A stretch of DNA of 64,000 bases from Annulohypoxylon bovei var. microspora. Lineage: Eukaryota; Ascomycota; Sordariomycetes; Xylariales; Hypoxylaceae. The notes below the pieces were generated by a model that did not search any database, was not told the origin of the DNA, and worked only from the letters and a program-made list of their open reading frames with translations. Where the stretch lies: assembly GCA_022836615.1 (NCBI GenBank), contig MU405276.1:146484-210483 (forward strand), written 5' to 3'. Positions 1 to 11,189 of this stretch are shown here, piece after piece (positions within the stretch are counted from its first letter, which is position 1; every line of letters starts with the position of its first letter). The position numbers were made by a program, and so were the translations under genes.

Positions 1-1053
1 GAAAATGCATTTGAGTCGACTGTGTTTCGGTCAGCAATATACATGAATTAGGCATATTATGTTACATTTGTTTTACCTGGGAACGTAGGCATTTCGATTA
101 AAAGGCTTCAAGACGAATTAATACTATGAGATGATCGGTTACATGCATGGTTTGAAACGAGATTAAGCAGCCAGTAGGAATGGGTGATAGAATGTGCCGA
201 TGGAATGGTAACACAACACTAGTTTAATAACTACCACCCGTCCCGTTACTTCTTCAATGACTGAGTGAACACGATGCATGTTTAAGGAAAGTCCATACAA
301 AGACAAGTTCTACAATTTACCTGCATACGGACGTACATGAACCAAAATTAGGTAACTAGGTAGGTACATACATGCATATGTCCACTACTCGTAAAAACCA
401 ACGACCAACATTGTAGTTTGCTACCTGCCCAAGTAAGTAACTTATGCACCCCTCTGTACTATCGTCTTCAATACTTCGTAGTGGTGATACGAGATGATGT
501 CGTAAATTTAACTAACCAGCTCGAGTAAATTCCAGCCGCAAATCTCCACTCTAATAGCCTAGTCATGGATCTGGACCGGGAGAGTCGGCTTAATCCGACA
601 TGGGACCCCTGGATATTTCTTTCGTGATACGATGCTGTACCTATTTCGGCCCACGTACGTACCTAAGTATATATGTATTACGCACTATGGAGTATGCGGT
701 AGGTGCAATCCACCTAACAACTATTAGGTATTGCCTACCTAAAGTAAGTACATCTCGTAACTTTTGAATTTTTTAGATTTTTTGTATTTCTCATCTTTCG
801 ATTTCTCCTTTGACATGTGGCCACGATATCTCGACGACTTCTTCCTTCTTGGGAGTTCTCTTCTAGTTCGCCTTACTTAATTCTTTTTTTCCCAAGTCGC
901 CTTTGTGCTGGGATGACGTACGGTTTCATGGTTATTCTTGCAACCATTTCTGTAAAACTGAACTGCCTTCGCCGATGTGTTCCGGTCGCCGATCTCCTCT
1001 AGGAGTTTCGTTTTAATGTTCGCATTCGAGTTCTGAAGACCGTAATCATCACC
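1..1053. other. Intergenic, upstream of glycosyltransferase gene
   Basis: No convincing coding sequence. It holds several TAGGTA/TACCTA-type short motifs (for example near 355-370 and 655-740). A pyrimidine-rich stretch at about 770-900 could be part of the promoter of the gene that starts at 1054. A 61-codon open frame here has no recognisable features. Confidence 0.6.
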
Positions 1054-2851
1054 ATGATCGCATCACCCATTTCCCGCCGTTACAGGGTCTTCGGCGGCAT
1101 TGCCGCCTTGGCCCTGATTGCGACATACCTACACGTTCGTCCGCAGTGGAAGGAAGCGCCGTTCGAGTATGCTCGCGATTATTACCACAGCGTCACAGAC
1201 TATTTCGGAAATCCGGTATACAACAATACGCTCTATACCGAGGGAAACGAACAAATGGTCAATCAGTACTATAATTCAAGCAACCCATGTGCCAGTTTCC
1301 CAGATACCGAGGGTGTTCTATTAGTCATGAAGACAGGCGCAACAGAGGCGTTCGACCGAATACCTACGCATTTATTAACCACATTGAACTGTCTTCCTGA
1401 TTTCCTCATATTTTCCGACATGGTACGAACCTCATTCTCACGGTCACTTGATTTCTGCTAGAAGCATAACATCTAGCGTTTAGCCGCAATATTACATATC
1501 AAGACTAACTTTCTTTAGGAGCAACAAGTCGGCCCTTACCATATCTTCGACGCTCTAGCCGAATTTGAAGAATCCGCAAAGGCTCACAACGAAGACTTCG
1601 ACCTATATCGTGACCAAAAAGAGTGCCCCGTGTCCCAAAAGTCGTGTGTCGATGCTAAGAGAGATGGACAAAAGGCGTGGAACTTGGACAAGTACAAGTT
1701 TCTTCCAATCATGGAGCAAACTTGGAAAAAGCGCCCGGGTCGCGATTGGTACATCTTTGCCGAAGCCGATACCTATGTCTTCTGGGCCAACGTCATGCAC
1801 TGGCTGAAGAAAGAATCCGGCCTAAACCATCGCGAGAAGCTCTACCTGGGCAGTCGAAGCTTCATAGGAGGAACTCCATTCGCTCATGGTGGTTCTGGAT
1901 ATATAATCAGTGGCACGCTATTGAAGCATCTCATCGAATACCACCCCGGTGTAGTGAAGCAATATAACGTCAAGGGAGCTCACGAGTGCTGTGGCGACTT
2001 AATGTTAGCACAAGCCTTGGGGGAGTACGAGAATGTCAAGGTTCGACAAATTTGGCCCATGATCAACGGCGAGAAGCCTAGCACTCTACCCTATGGCCCC
2101 GGCCATTGGTGCGAGCCAATCATGACCATGCATCATATGAATGCCGAAGAAATCAGTAGCGTGTGGCAGTACGAGCAAACACGCAAGGCTGATGTAAGCT
2201 ATGACTTTCCTCCGCATACGATTCTCGCGATCAAGGCTGACCATTTAATAGAGCGTTCTCCTGATCAAGGACTTATACGAGGGCCTGATCCGGCCAAAGA
2301 TGCAAGTAGCGCGACAGGACTGGGATAACCTGTCCGATGATGTCTGCTACATCGACCGCGATCCCCAAGCCCAGATCCGGGCCGAAGAGCATCTGCGCGG
2401 TAGGCAGAAGGATGAAAACGACATGAATGATGTTGAGAAAGAGGCCTGGAAATCACCGGAGAATTGTGCCAAGGTCTGCGGGTCCCAAGACGTCCCGGAC
2501 GATGAAGAATGGGACTTGCACGGGATCGTGGAACGCAAAAATAGCGACCCTGGTTCCGCCAATGACACCGAAGTTGCCGAGGACACCTCACCAAGCGACG
2601 CCGCAGCTAGGGAGGCATGGAAGAAGTCCATGGATGAGAAGAAACGAAACCGATCATGCTTCCAGTATCGTTGGCACAAAGAGGTCTGCTGTACTGCCAA
2701 GAGTTTCAAGTTAGGTGCGCCCAAAACGGCACCTGACGACGACAATCCTAAGGCCAGATGGGTCAGTGGTTGGCACTTGAAGGGTATCAACGACTGGATC
2801 GACGCGACGGGCGAGTGTACGAAGCCCGCGTGGAAATCTCCTGATCTCTGA
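1054..2851 (+). CDS. GT31-like fungal glycosyltransferase, type II membrane protein
   Basis: Three exons (1054-1422, 1519-2193, 2252-2851) give a 547-residue protein. A short cytoplasmic N-terminus is followed by one hydrophobic segment at about residues 13-30, as in Golgi type II glycosyltransferases. The central region contains an EADTY sequence after a block of aromatics, matching the acidic DxD-type metal/nucleotide-sugar site of fungal GT31-related (DUF604-like) proteins. It is followed by a GGSGY segment and cysteine pairs around GAHECCGD. The C-terminal part is charged and cysteine-containing, ending near a second cysteine motif. The role inferred from family is transfer of a sugar to glycoprotein or wall glycan in the secretory pathway; donor and acceptor are unknown. 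Both introns are GT-AG, 96 and 58 nt, and joining them keeps the frame. The start is the first ATG before the membrane segment. Confidence 0.8.
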
Positions 2852-4225
2852 TACCGTGTCTTCTAAAAACAAACCTAAGGTATCTTAAGGGCGTAACGAA
2901 GGAGGCGAAAAGGTTCGGCACCAGTTAGGGGGGTAATATCATGAAATCGACGGTGATCTCGGCAAACGGAGGGGCCGGAGGGGCTGGAGGGATCTCGCGG
3001 CGACTTTTTTTGTTCTTTCGGGGGGGGGTTGTATTGTACGTACTAGCAAAACACGGACGGTTTGCCGTGTCTAGGTCATGATGGGGGTAACATAACGCGG
3101 CGTTCTTGGCATCTTGCAGGCGGGACAGAAGGAACCGGAGTAGGACTCGCAGAGCTTAGGATTGCACCGGCTCATGCTTAGGTTATCTCGCATATAATTG
3201 CATCTTCCCAAATCGATTTCTCGGAAAGTGATGTGATCATGGATGATTCTCTCGATGTTGGCGGGAGGCGGCGGAAGAACCAAGACCGAGGTATCCGTCA
3301 CTTTAAGTCAACATCAACTGCGTGGAACCGGCTTGTAGTCTTGAAGGAAGTGTATTGATTTTAAGTTCTTGCACCACCACCGTTTTTATTATCTGTGAAC
3401 AAATAAATCGGACCAGCCGCACGGTTCATACCCAAATCTCCCCTCCCTTAATATAATAGTGCAATTCCCTCTTAATTACCCCACAGACGACGGAGTGGCA
3501 AAAATGACCTAATGCCAGCCGTTAAACCAACATTTTGCCATTCTGGGCACGCCCGCCTCCGCTGGTTGGCTGGGCCGATCTGGCTAAATCAAGGTTGTGC
3601 CACCTAGCTCCTCTAGCCTCGACTTATTGCAGCGTCTTAGCGCCATGTTTCATGTTGCGATGGCTCCTTGGTCCATTTAATATGATGTCTTTGGCTGAAA
3701 GTTGGATTGATTACTCATCTTTTTGGGCTTCGGATTGGGTGCTTGCGAGGGTTGGCAGGAATATTTAGATGAATTGGATGAACTACGAGTTGATATCAAG
3801 GAAGTTTCCGAGAAGTGCTAGGAGCTATCGATTACGCCACCAAATTACCTCAGGCAATCAACGGTAGGTATGTAGGACTAGCAGAAGAAAAGTCAATTTG
3901 CAACCTGATAGTAGCTTATGAAGCAGAAGAAGACCGGAAATATCACATAAACATGTTTAAGTCATGGATGAAAAGTAATATTAGAAGCCATTCCTGAAAG
4001 CATCCATCTGAAATAGCATGATGTAGTGCCCTATGCGGCAAGACGCAAATATTCCTTATTTCCATATAGTTAGGACATTGCCCAGCGGTTTAAATAGGCC
4101 GATAAGACTGCTTAAAGCAATACGTATCACATCTTAAAGATGTCCAGCACGATGCGTGATTAAAGGTGCTATGTGGAAATCCTTCCATCTATCAGGAATC
4201 GGGCGAGGTTTGATATTTCAGATGA
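2852..4225. other. Intergenic region
   Basis: Between the glycosyltransferase gene and the RNase H-like gene. Poly-G/C runs occur near 3020-3030. Only short open frames are present. One on the minus strand (3071-3301) is listed separately because of its cysteine spacing; the others show no protein-like features. Confidence 0.5.
3071..3301 (-). CDS. Small cysteine-containing ORF, doubtful
   Basis: A 76-codon open frame. The second half has cysteines in a CNPKLC...FCPAC arrangement that could form a small zinc-ribbon-like unit. There is no signal peptide or membrane segment. It lies just downstream of, and antisense to, the glycosyltransferase 3' region, so it could overlap that gene's untranslated tail. 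I do not recognise a family with confidence, and chance openness cannot be excluded. Confidence 0.2.
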   Translation of the reverse strand: MTDTSVLVLPPPPANIERIIHDHITFREIDLGRCNYMRDNLSMSRCNPKLCESYSGSFCPACKMPRTPRYVTPIMT

Positions 4226-4912
4226 TCAACGGCGGAGGTTGAGACCATCTAGAGCATGGTTGGCCAGCGCGTCGGCCTCCTGGTTCTGGGCTCGCGGGAC
4301 ATGCCAGAACTTGAAACCTAAGCCCCCCTCATCGCCATACGTCATCTCGTCGAGACGCTCGTGGATCTCCTTGAGAACCGGATAGTGCGCAACAGGGCGT
4401 CCTCTGGCGCGGCGCCCACCACTCTCGATCCAGCCTTCGATCCACTCCGACATTGCTCGCACGAGGAAATCCGAATCCGTTCTAATTCGGAACTGCTGCA
4501 GCGAGTAGTCTCCTTCGATAGCTACTGGGATAATGTGCAGCGCCTGTGACAAAGCCTCGATCTCAGCTCGAGTACTGGTCTGCGGGAGTGTGGAGTCCAG
4601 AAGTCCACTCGCGTTGTGGGGCGATTCCGGACCGAAATAGACGCCCCAGGCGGCGCGGGCGGACGGGGTTCCGTTACCGCGGCAGGCACCGTCGATGGAG
4701 ATGACGACGGTCATCCTATCAATTTCGACATTGCCTGTTCTCGGGTGCTTGTATTGGAGTTGTGAGACCTTTTTCAAGGGGTTGTAGACGACTAGCTGGC
4801 TCGCGGGGACGGTTCGGTACAACGAGCTAAAAGTAGGGTCGAATTGGCGTTCAATCTCCTCTCCCCACTCGTCGTAGGACGCGCCCATGCTGTTGCCCAT
4901 CACGAACTGCAT
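4226..4912 (-). CDS. RNase HI-type ribonuclease H-like protein
   Basis: A single-exon 228-residue protein. Residues about 68-220 form an RNase H fold with all four expected acidic active-site residues: Asp74 in IDGACRGNG, Glu117 in TRAEIEA, Asp146 in RTDSD, and Asp214 in QEADALAN. Enzymes of this family cut the RNA strand of RNA-DNA hybrids using two metal ions. The 60-residue N-terminal part has no clear domain and lacks the hybrid-binding motif of classical eukaryotic RNase H1, so this is a stand-alone RNase H-like protein as often seen in ascomycetes. It could be domesticated from a retroelement RNase H, but no reverse transcriptase or integrase traces lie beside it. Confidence 0.8.
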   Translation of the reverse strand: MQFVMGNSMGASYDEWGEEIERQFDPTFSSLYRTVPASQLVVYNPLKKVSQLQYKHPRTGNVEIDRMTVVISIDGACRGNGTPSARAAWGVYFGPESPHNASGLLDSTLPQTSTRAEIEALSQALHIIPVAIEGDYSLQQFRIRTDSDFLVRAMSEWIEGWIESGGRRARGRPVAHYPVLKEIHERLDEMTYGDEGGLGFKFWHVPRAQNQEADALANHALDGLNLRR

Positions 4913-5523
4913 TTTCCGTGGTTTTGATAGATCGGCTCTGGCTAAGTTCCAATAATAGAAGACCCCGTGATTGGCACTGACTTAGCTGCGTTTCATAGCG
5001 CGATGGCTCAAGTATCTAATATCAGTAACATGAACAAAAAAAGGATTGTGTGAGAAAAGAAAACTCTGGAAAGTTTTCGCTCGCTGTTACTAAGGTCGTT
5101 GAAATATAAGTTCTAGTCGGGCAACTAGCTGTTTAGTAGGTTTCAAGTTCTAGATGCAACCTTGGAATTGATTGGAGTATTTAGCAAACAACGTAATAGG
5201 TACGTACCTACATAATGAAGTTTAAGTTACACCTAAGAGTGTTCCTTCCCCACCATCAATGCCACTATGTACCTACTTACTGCCCGAGACAGCGCTAGGT
5301 ACTTATGTACACTCCGCAGAATATTAGAGCGTCATAATATGTACCTACCTAGGTCGCCTTTCTGAGGCTGCTACTCCACGACTATTGTAGATGGTACTCT
5401 GCGAAGCGACATAAACGTACGTCCTACCTATTCGGTTGAATATTGGTCAGAGTAAAGACCAACATGTCCGTTTAATACTCACTCCCACTATGTTTACACA
5501 TCCATAGAAGCAAACGCGCGACT
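4913..5523. other. Intergenic region rich in TAGGTA-type motifs
   Basis: No coding sequence recognised. Several TAGGTA/TACCTA motifs cluster at about 5200-5420. It contains the promoter side of the RNase H-like gene and the 3' side of the HET gene. Confidence 0.55.
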
Positions 5524-7820
5524 TCAAATGATCTCAAACTCTTCCACAGCCTTGTCCATAGCCTCCCATGCGGCCTGGTACATGAGCCCAAGCCCAACAC
5601 GCCTGAACTTCGTCAACGTCTTATCAACGGGTACGAGCAGCAAGGCATAATAATATGTTTCTCCAAGCGTGATTTCCCATGTCTGCGGATAACCGTCCTT
5701 TGCTCGTTAGTCAGATTCGCCCGTGTGTGATGAGTGTGCGACTTGCCTCTACCGATCTAACGTCGGCTTCTGAACCTTGCCTTGATGTCTTTAAGGACCT
5801 CCGGATCGTAGCATTCTTCGGGAATTCGAAGTCCCTGGGGGTTGTCAGTCTTCTCCCATTCACACATGAAAATATCTCTTCATGTTGCGTACCATCGCTC
5901 CATTTCACTCCGCTTGGCAGAGGCGAGTATGGAAAAAAAGACATTAGACTGAGACCTTTCGTCGAAATCCGCGAATCCTAGGATTTGAGAAGGCTTGCTA
6001 CCGCTAACCATCAAATGAATGGGAGTATGCAAGCGGTTTCGAGTCCGGAAAAAGGTGGTCTCTGGTCTGATGCTATTGGCATTGTTTGATATCCATTTCC
6101 GGACGGGCACAGGAACTGCAACACAATCGCAATGTCCCCCCTCGATGCTATTCTCCATCCCTAGATATCCACGGATGTTCAAGGAACCGGAATCTACAAT
6201 CGAAAGCGCGTCATATGTTCTCTGCACGTTCAGCACGAAGGCTGAATTCAAGCACCACCTCTTGCTGCCCTCGATTTTAACCCAACTCCAAGAAGGCATC
6301 TTAGGAACTTTTCGGCGTAGTGTTGACCGCGACATGCACGTCCAGATGAGTTCTGTGGGCATCGAGATATCCCATATTCCGAATCGATACCGACCGCGGT
6401 CAATTTCGGGTTGGGCAAGATCCTTCCGATAGGGGCGGCGTTTAGTTGTGCCCATTTCAGTAGCGATTCCTTGGATTTCTGGAAGCCAATCCGAAACCCG
6501 CGTCAGCTCCATTGCTGAGTATTCAGACAAGAGTGAAGTCCATGATTCGTATGTATGGTTGTCTATAGTAGAAAAGGAGTGACAGTTTCGTTCATCCAGC
6601 ATCGACTCCTTGCATGACCACACTATTCCACCAGGCATAAAGAAGACCTTGCGTCGCGACATGTACCTTTCTTGAAATGCCCAAGCCCTTTTGTTCAACG
6701 GGCTGCTCGAGGGGTCCTGTTCTCCAAGCGGCATGGGTGAAAGATAACATTGGCCAAGAATGCGATGTTCGTTGTCAACCAATGGCACATTAATGATTAT
6801 TGGTTCAGGCCGTTGAACAACACAACAGCCTTCGCTAGAATTAGATGCTCCAGAAGCTGCAATCATCAGTGTAGCCCTTTCAAATAGGGAACCCATTGTT
6901 GCTGACTCGCGTTCCCACTCATCGTGGTCATCTTGTACAATGCAAAGGGAGTCTATCCAGAGGTAATCGATGCCTATGCTCTTAGTGATAATCAGAGCTT
7001 CCATGAAGGTCTTGGGAAGCTTATCAGGGGGAATTGCAATGTGATGCTCTTTCAGGTTGTCTTTGACGGTGCAAAGGGGGCGTTTGTACTCGGGGCCCCA
7101 ACAGTGGCTCAAGACACAGTATCTTCCTTGCTTCCCTCCGGTTTCGATCAGTTTTACGTCTAGCTCAGGTGTGGTGTTTTTGATGTATAAAACTCGGGTG
7201 GGGAGGTTCACAACATCTCCAGGAGCCAGAGTCGACCCACCAAGCGTTTCGAGGCATTCTTCATGGCAGGATAAGCACATTCGGAGCCAGTTTGAGATTA
7301 ATGGTGAGGCCTCAGCTGGATCATTAGTAAATATTGGATGCTGTGTTGTGATCAACGGTACAGCTTCAACACCCTCGTCGGCATACACCCCACGAATTGT
7401 TGTAGTCAGGTTTGCTGCAGGGTTTCCTAAGTACATAAAGTGTCAGGAATGGCCGCAGAGATAGGAGGAATGTGCTATATTTGCTTTACCTTCATCGCAC
7501 CATATGGCGAGTCGTATATTATTAGAAACATCGGATCTCTGCACATTCTCAAAAGATTTCCCGCTGCACAGAGTCAAACAGGATTTCCCACTCCACAAAC
7601 CAATCTTGCCTTCCCTTGAAGATCTATCCAAGTCCACACCTATCCATGTTGTCCACCCACCGGGAATATCCCCTAACTGGTCAATAAGAGGATAAATGAA
7701 TTCGCATAGGCGGCAGTAGGATGCGGAATCTCTGAATCTTCCCTGTTTTGCTAACCATTCAAAGCCAACATGATCTGATATTCTCTTAAGTACCTTCAGA
7801 CAGAATTCGCAGAACTCCAT
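5524..7820 (-). CDS. HET-domain protein (heterokaryon incompatibility family)
   Basis: Preferred model: exons 7820-7490, 7426-5893, 5834-5753 and 5682-5524, giving 701 residues. The N-terminus has CxxC-type cysteines (EFCEFCLK, YCRLCEF) before the HET domain. The HET domain carries its three usual blocks: YCVLSHCWG, the YLWIDSLCIVQDD stretch, and the later RAWAFQERYMSRR block. HET domains act in non-self recognition and, in known cases, trigger cell death on fusion of unlike hyphae; the partner here is unknown. The C-terminal end (YYYALLLVPVD, FRRVGLG) is typical of the family and lies past a TGA at 5880-5882. Two GT-AG introns, 58 nt (5835-5892) and 70 nt (5683-5752), remove that TGA and keep the frame. 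An alternative reads the TGA frame onward and uses a GC-AG intron. Confidence 0.75.
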
Positions 7821-8805
7821 GGCGGCCTAAGTTGCAAGGCGCCCAGATTTTATAGGGGCTGAAAGGTAGAACCGTTAGGTATTTGAGGGATTTTTCATAA
7901 GGCAAGGTTGGTATGAGGGGGAGCCTCATTAACGGCCTCATCATTCATCCTAGATCACTTAATTGCTACGAACCAACTGCCTAATGGCTTGTTAAGAGGA
8001 CCCGGCAAAGGGTATAACATGCTGACGCCGATGCGTGAAGTTTAATAGAAAAGCAGGTACTCCGAGACAAGTTGATATTTGGATTGGTGTTGTAGGTGTT
8101 GTAGGTAAGCTCAAATACCCCGGTCCAGGTGAAGAAGACCGCCAAACCGCCAATTGAATTTACCTACAGTGCGTTTTGTGGCTTACACTGTATTTACACT
8201 GTATTTAGTCTAGCGCTTTTTGTTATACCCCGCCCAATATTTCGATGAGCTATGGAATCTCTCTAGATCGCTTCGCTCCGTGATTAAAAGAATCTCGCAC
8301 TTCGAGTGAAGGCTATGTTTTAATTGATCCGTAAGAGCGTTGGCTTTGGCGTTTTTGTTACGTAATATCAAAGTATGAATATTTACTCGGCGAAATATTC
8401 AATTGATTTAAAAAGAGTTATTTACATTACCGTTTTTCTTCTTAACTATAGCATTGCCCACGTTTATCAATTTGGGAATGTCTAGTAAGAAGCGGGCGAG
8501 CAAATGAAGCCAATTCTTACCTAAGTACGTTAGAAGGAGATAGTCCGAGTGTAGTCTTAGATGTTTATCATATTATGTAAAGGATAACTAAAGGTTGTCA
8601 AAATCGCTTATGTAGGTAAGCTGTCTTACATAAGACTACGAAGCGGATACATACCTCATTCATTTCAAGGGACGCTACCTACCAGGTAAGGTATCAATTC
8701 CATACCTATCTAGGTAGTCAATCATATCGCCGAACCTGTCGCCAAGTTCGAATCGAGGCTATCACAACGATACCTATTACACGCGTGCTCTGGCAGCAAT
8801 GAACC
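7821..8805. other. Intergenic region, divergent promoter space
   Basis: It separates the divergently transcribed HET gene (-) and acyltransferase gene (+). I see no coding sequence. AT-rich stretches occur at 8340-8450, and TAGGTA-type motifs near 8610-8720 precede the acyltransferase start. Confidence 0.55.
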
Positions 8806-10429
8806 ATGGCAAACGGATCGAACCATGGCACAGAGACGACGGTGCTGCGCAAATTCGGAATCAAGTAAGTAAGCACCCGTTATTACATACTGACATGGCA
8901 TCTCGGCCCATCTCACCTACGACCACTTGTCTAGCGAGGCGTACCAACTGGCCATGTATCTACTGGACCAATATCGTGGCACTGTCCTCTCTTGTCGCTA
9001 TGCAATCCCGTCACGTCTTGCACCGGCAGATTCACAGACCCAACTGGAGGAGGCAGTCAAGGTCGCTGTCGTGGACACCGTTATGAGACATCCGATGCTG
9101 CAAGTCGGCATGATGAATGCAACTTCCAAGGCTCCCTCGTGGATCCAGCTGCAGAATCTCGACTTAACGCAACATATAAAATGGCTTTACATCGGAGGGC
9201 ATGACGACTTTGAACAAACGGTCCAGAAAACCTTTCGCACTCATCTCGATGAATATTTCCCGGACCTTTCCATTAAGCAGCCGGGTTGGAAAATTACCAT
9301 CGTTCGGCAAGGGAATGCTGCTACCATGGAGGTCCTACTCACTTGGAATCACCCCCAATTCGACGGTGCAGGTGCCAAGGTGTTCCATGAAGACTTCCTC
9401 GAGATGCTCAATAATGCTAAGAATGGAGCATACGAGCGGACGGGCTTGGATGGCGATATCCTGAGACTGCCTCAAGAACCCCCCTTGCTTCCAATGCCAA
9501 TCGAGAGCTTAAGGAGTCTTCCGGTAGATCTCAAGTACCTCGCCAAAATGTTTTGGGAGGAAATTCGGCCCCAGTTTCTTAATTGGGACGTATCCCAAGC
9601 AGCCTGGTGCCCGATTCGCACCTCTCCATACAAGACCCAGTTCCGAGCCTTTTTTATGGATAACGCAGCTCTACTTGCGATCCTAGCTCTCTGCCGACAG
9701 AACAAGACTACCATCACCGGCCTGTTAAACGGATTAGCGCTTATTGCCTTCTCATCGCGCCTCGACAGCACGGTCGCCTCGACCTTTCAATGTGCTACCA
9801 TTATGGATCATCGCCGGAATCTGCCACCCGCCCCGCCAGACGCTCCGTGGGTTCGCTCCGACAGGGTAGTGGGCAACTACGTCACTCAGGTGTTCCATAA
9901 ATTTGACGCGAAACTGGTCGCGCAGATTCGTTCCAAGCTACCGGCCGATGCCAGCGAGGGCAGAGATCTGTCCTCCGACCTTCAACACGAGCTCTGGGCC
10001 GCATCGGCACAGAATCGGCTGGAGATAGTGCGCAAGCTGGAAGGCGGGCTACGAAACGATCTCATCGGAGTGTTTAAGTACGTGACGGACTGGCAGCAGA
10101 CGATGAGCAGCATGGCGAAAAAAAAGCGCCAGTTCTCGTGGCTGGTGACCAACGTCGGTGTGCTGGACGGCAACACGTCAAGAAGGCTGAGCACCACCGG
10201 CGGTGACACCAAATCCGACAGCGACCAGAGGTGGTCGATCGACCGAGCGCAGTTTGGCCTCAGCGCTGAGATACCCGCTGCCGCTATCGAGTTTGCCCCG
10301 ATCAGCGTCGTTGGCCGGGGAATGTGTGTCAGCGCTAACTGGCCGGACTGTGCTGTTGATACGATGTTCGGGGAGCGCATCATGGCTGATCTGGAAAGAT
10401 GGCTGTCCCAATTGGCGAGCCAGTCATGA
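8806..10429 (+). CDS. AATase-family acyltransferase (alcohol acetyltransferase-like)
   Basis: Two exons (8806-8864, 8935-10429) give 517 residues. The 70-nt GT-AG intron joins RKFGI to NEAYQLAMYLLDQYRG, the N-terminal helix typical of this family. The catalytic HxxxDG motif is present as HPQFDG, His159 and Asp163. This is the condensation/acetyltransferase (CoA-dependent) fold used by alcohol acetyltransferases and by tailoring acyltransferases of fungal secondary metabolism. It is cytosolic, with no signal peptide or membrane helix. Its likely role is O-acylation of an alcohol, possibly a metabolite. It stands about 8.5 kb from the PKS and directly beside decayed SDR and PKS-enoylreductase pieces, so it may be a survivor of a biosynthetic cluster. 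That link is inference from position only. The start is ATG 8806; an ATG at 8799 is out of frame. Confidence 0.8.
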
Positions 10430-10720
10430 TGTGCCTGCTACGAAGTACCGCTTGTATAGATCCATACACTTAGAGAGGATTCAGGAAGGAGAGACATGCT
10501 TTACCTCAGCTTTTCCTGGCCCCCAAATGTGATTACAAATGCGCCTTGCCGATCATATCGGCCAGATTATAAGTCCCTATACTGATAGGGTCGTTGCTCT
10601 TTATTATATGTCGAGGCAGAGATACTATTAGGTATTGGCGGGGGATGCGGTCAATGACACGGGCTTATTTTCACGGCACGGCTATTTATGTTATCCTTTG
10701 TTTTGAGAAACTCAGCCAAG
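10430..10720. other. Short intergenic gap
   Basis: The spacer between the acyltransferase stop codon and the SDR relic. No features are seen beyond a TAGGTA-like motif near 10630. Confidence 0.5.
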
Positions 10721-10729
10721 GATCTTTCT

Positions 10730-11131
10730 TTCTGCCATGAGAACATCGAGCTTCGACCCATCTATAGAAGAATTAAGACGCCAAGTACCTATCAAGACAT
10801 GCCGCTTTTGCTTGACGCTCCTCTACAACGGGCTGTGGGGCGTTTCGTGCCTGTGTCATTGCCCCCGACTGGGACTTTTGACGGGCATCATCACATCCCG
10901 CGTAGCATCTCGTGGGGATGTCGCGAAACAGCACATAGAAGAAGCGGCGGGGCCCTCTCGCAAAGGCGACATTTCCTGTCTGGAGCTGGACTTGGAACGC
11001 TACGACTCGTGTACTAGCTTCATGGCCAAGCTCAAAAGCAGTCTCCCTGGCCCCGCCGACCTAGACGTGGCGATCGTGAACGGCGGCATCTACAGCTCAG
11101 GCAAATTGGAAAAGAGTGCCGAAGGATGGTA
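10730..11131 (+). pseudogene. Fragment of a short-chain dehydrogenase/reductase
   Basis: An open frame here encodes, in its second half, sequence characteristic of the SDR superfamily: RGDVAKQHIEEAAG, then SCLELDLERYDSC, then ADLDVAIVNGGIYS followed by SAEGW. These correspond to the region after the cofactor glycine motif, the Asp-containing strand, and the N-A/G-G strand of retinol-dehydrogenase-like SDRs. The dinucleotide-binding TGxxxGxG segment is degraded, and the catalytic YxxxK half is missing. A GT donor follows immediately (GGATG/GTAGGT), but what comes next is not SDR sequence; it is a PKS enoylreductase piece. I therefore read it as a 5'-proximal remnant of an SDR gene, not a working enzyme. 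Confidence 0.55.
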
Positions 11132-11189
11132 GGTACTACCTATCTCTCCCTCGTTTGACTATACCACACTACCTAGTATACTGCTTGGG

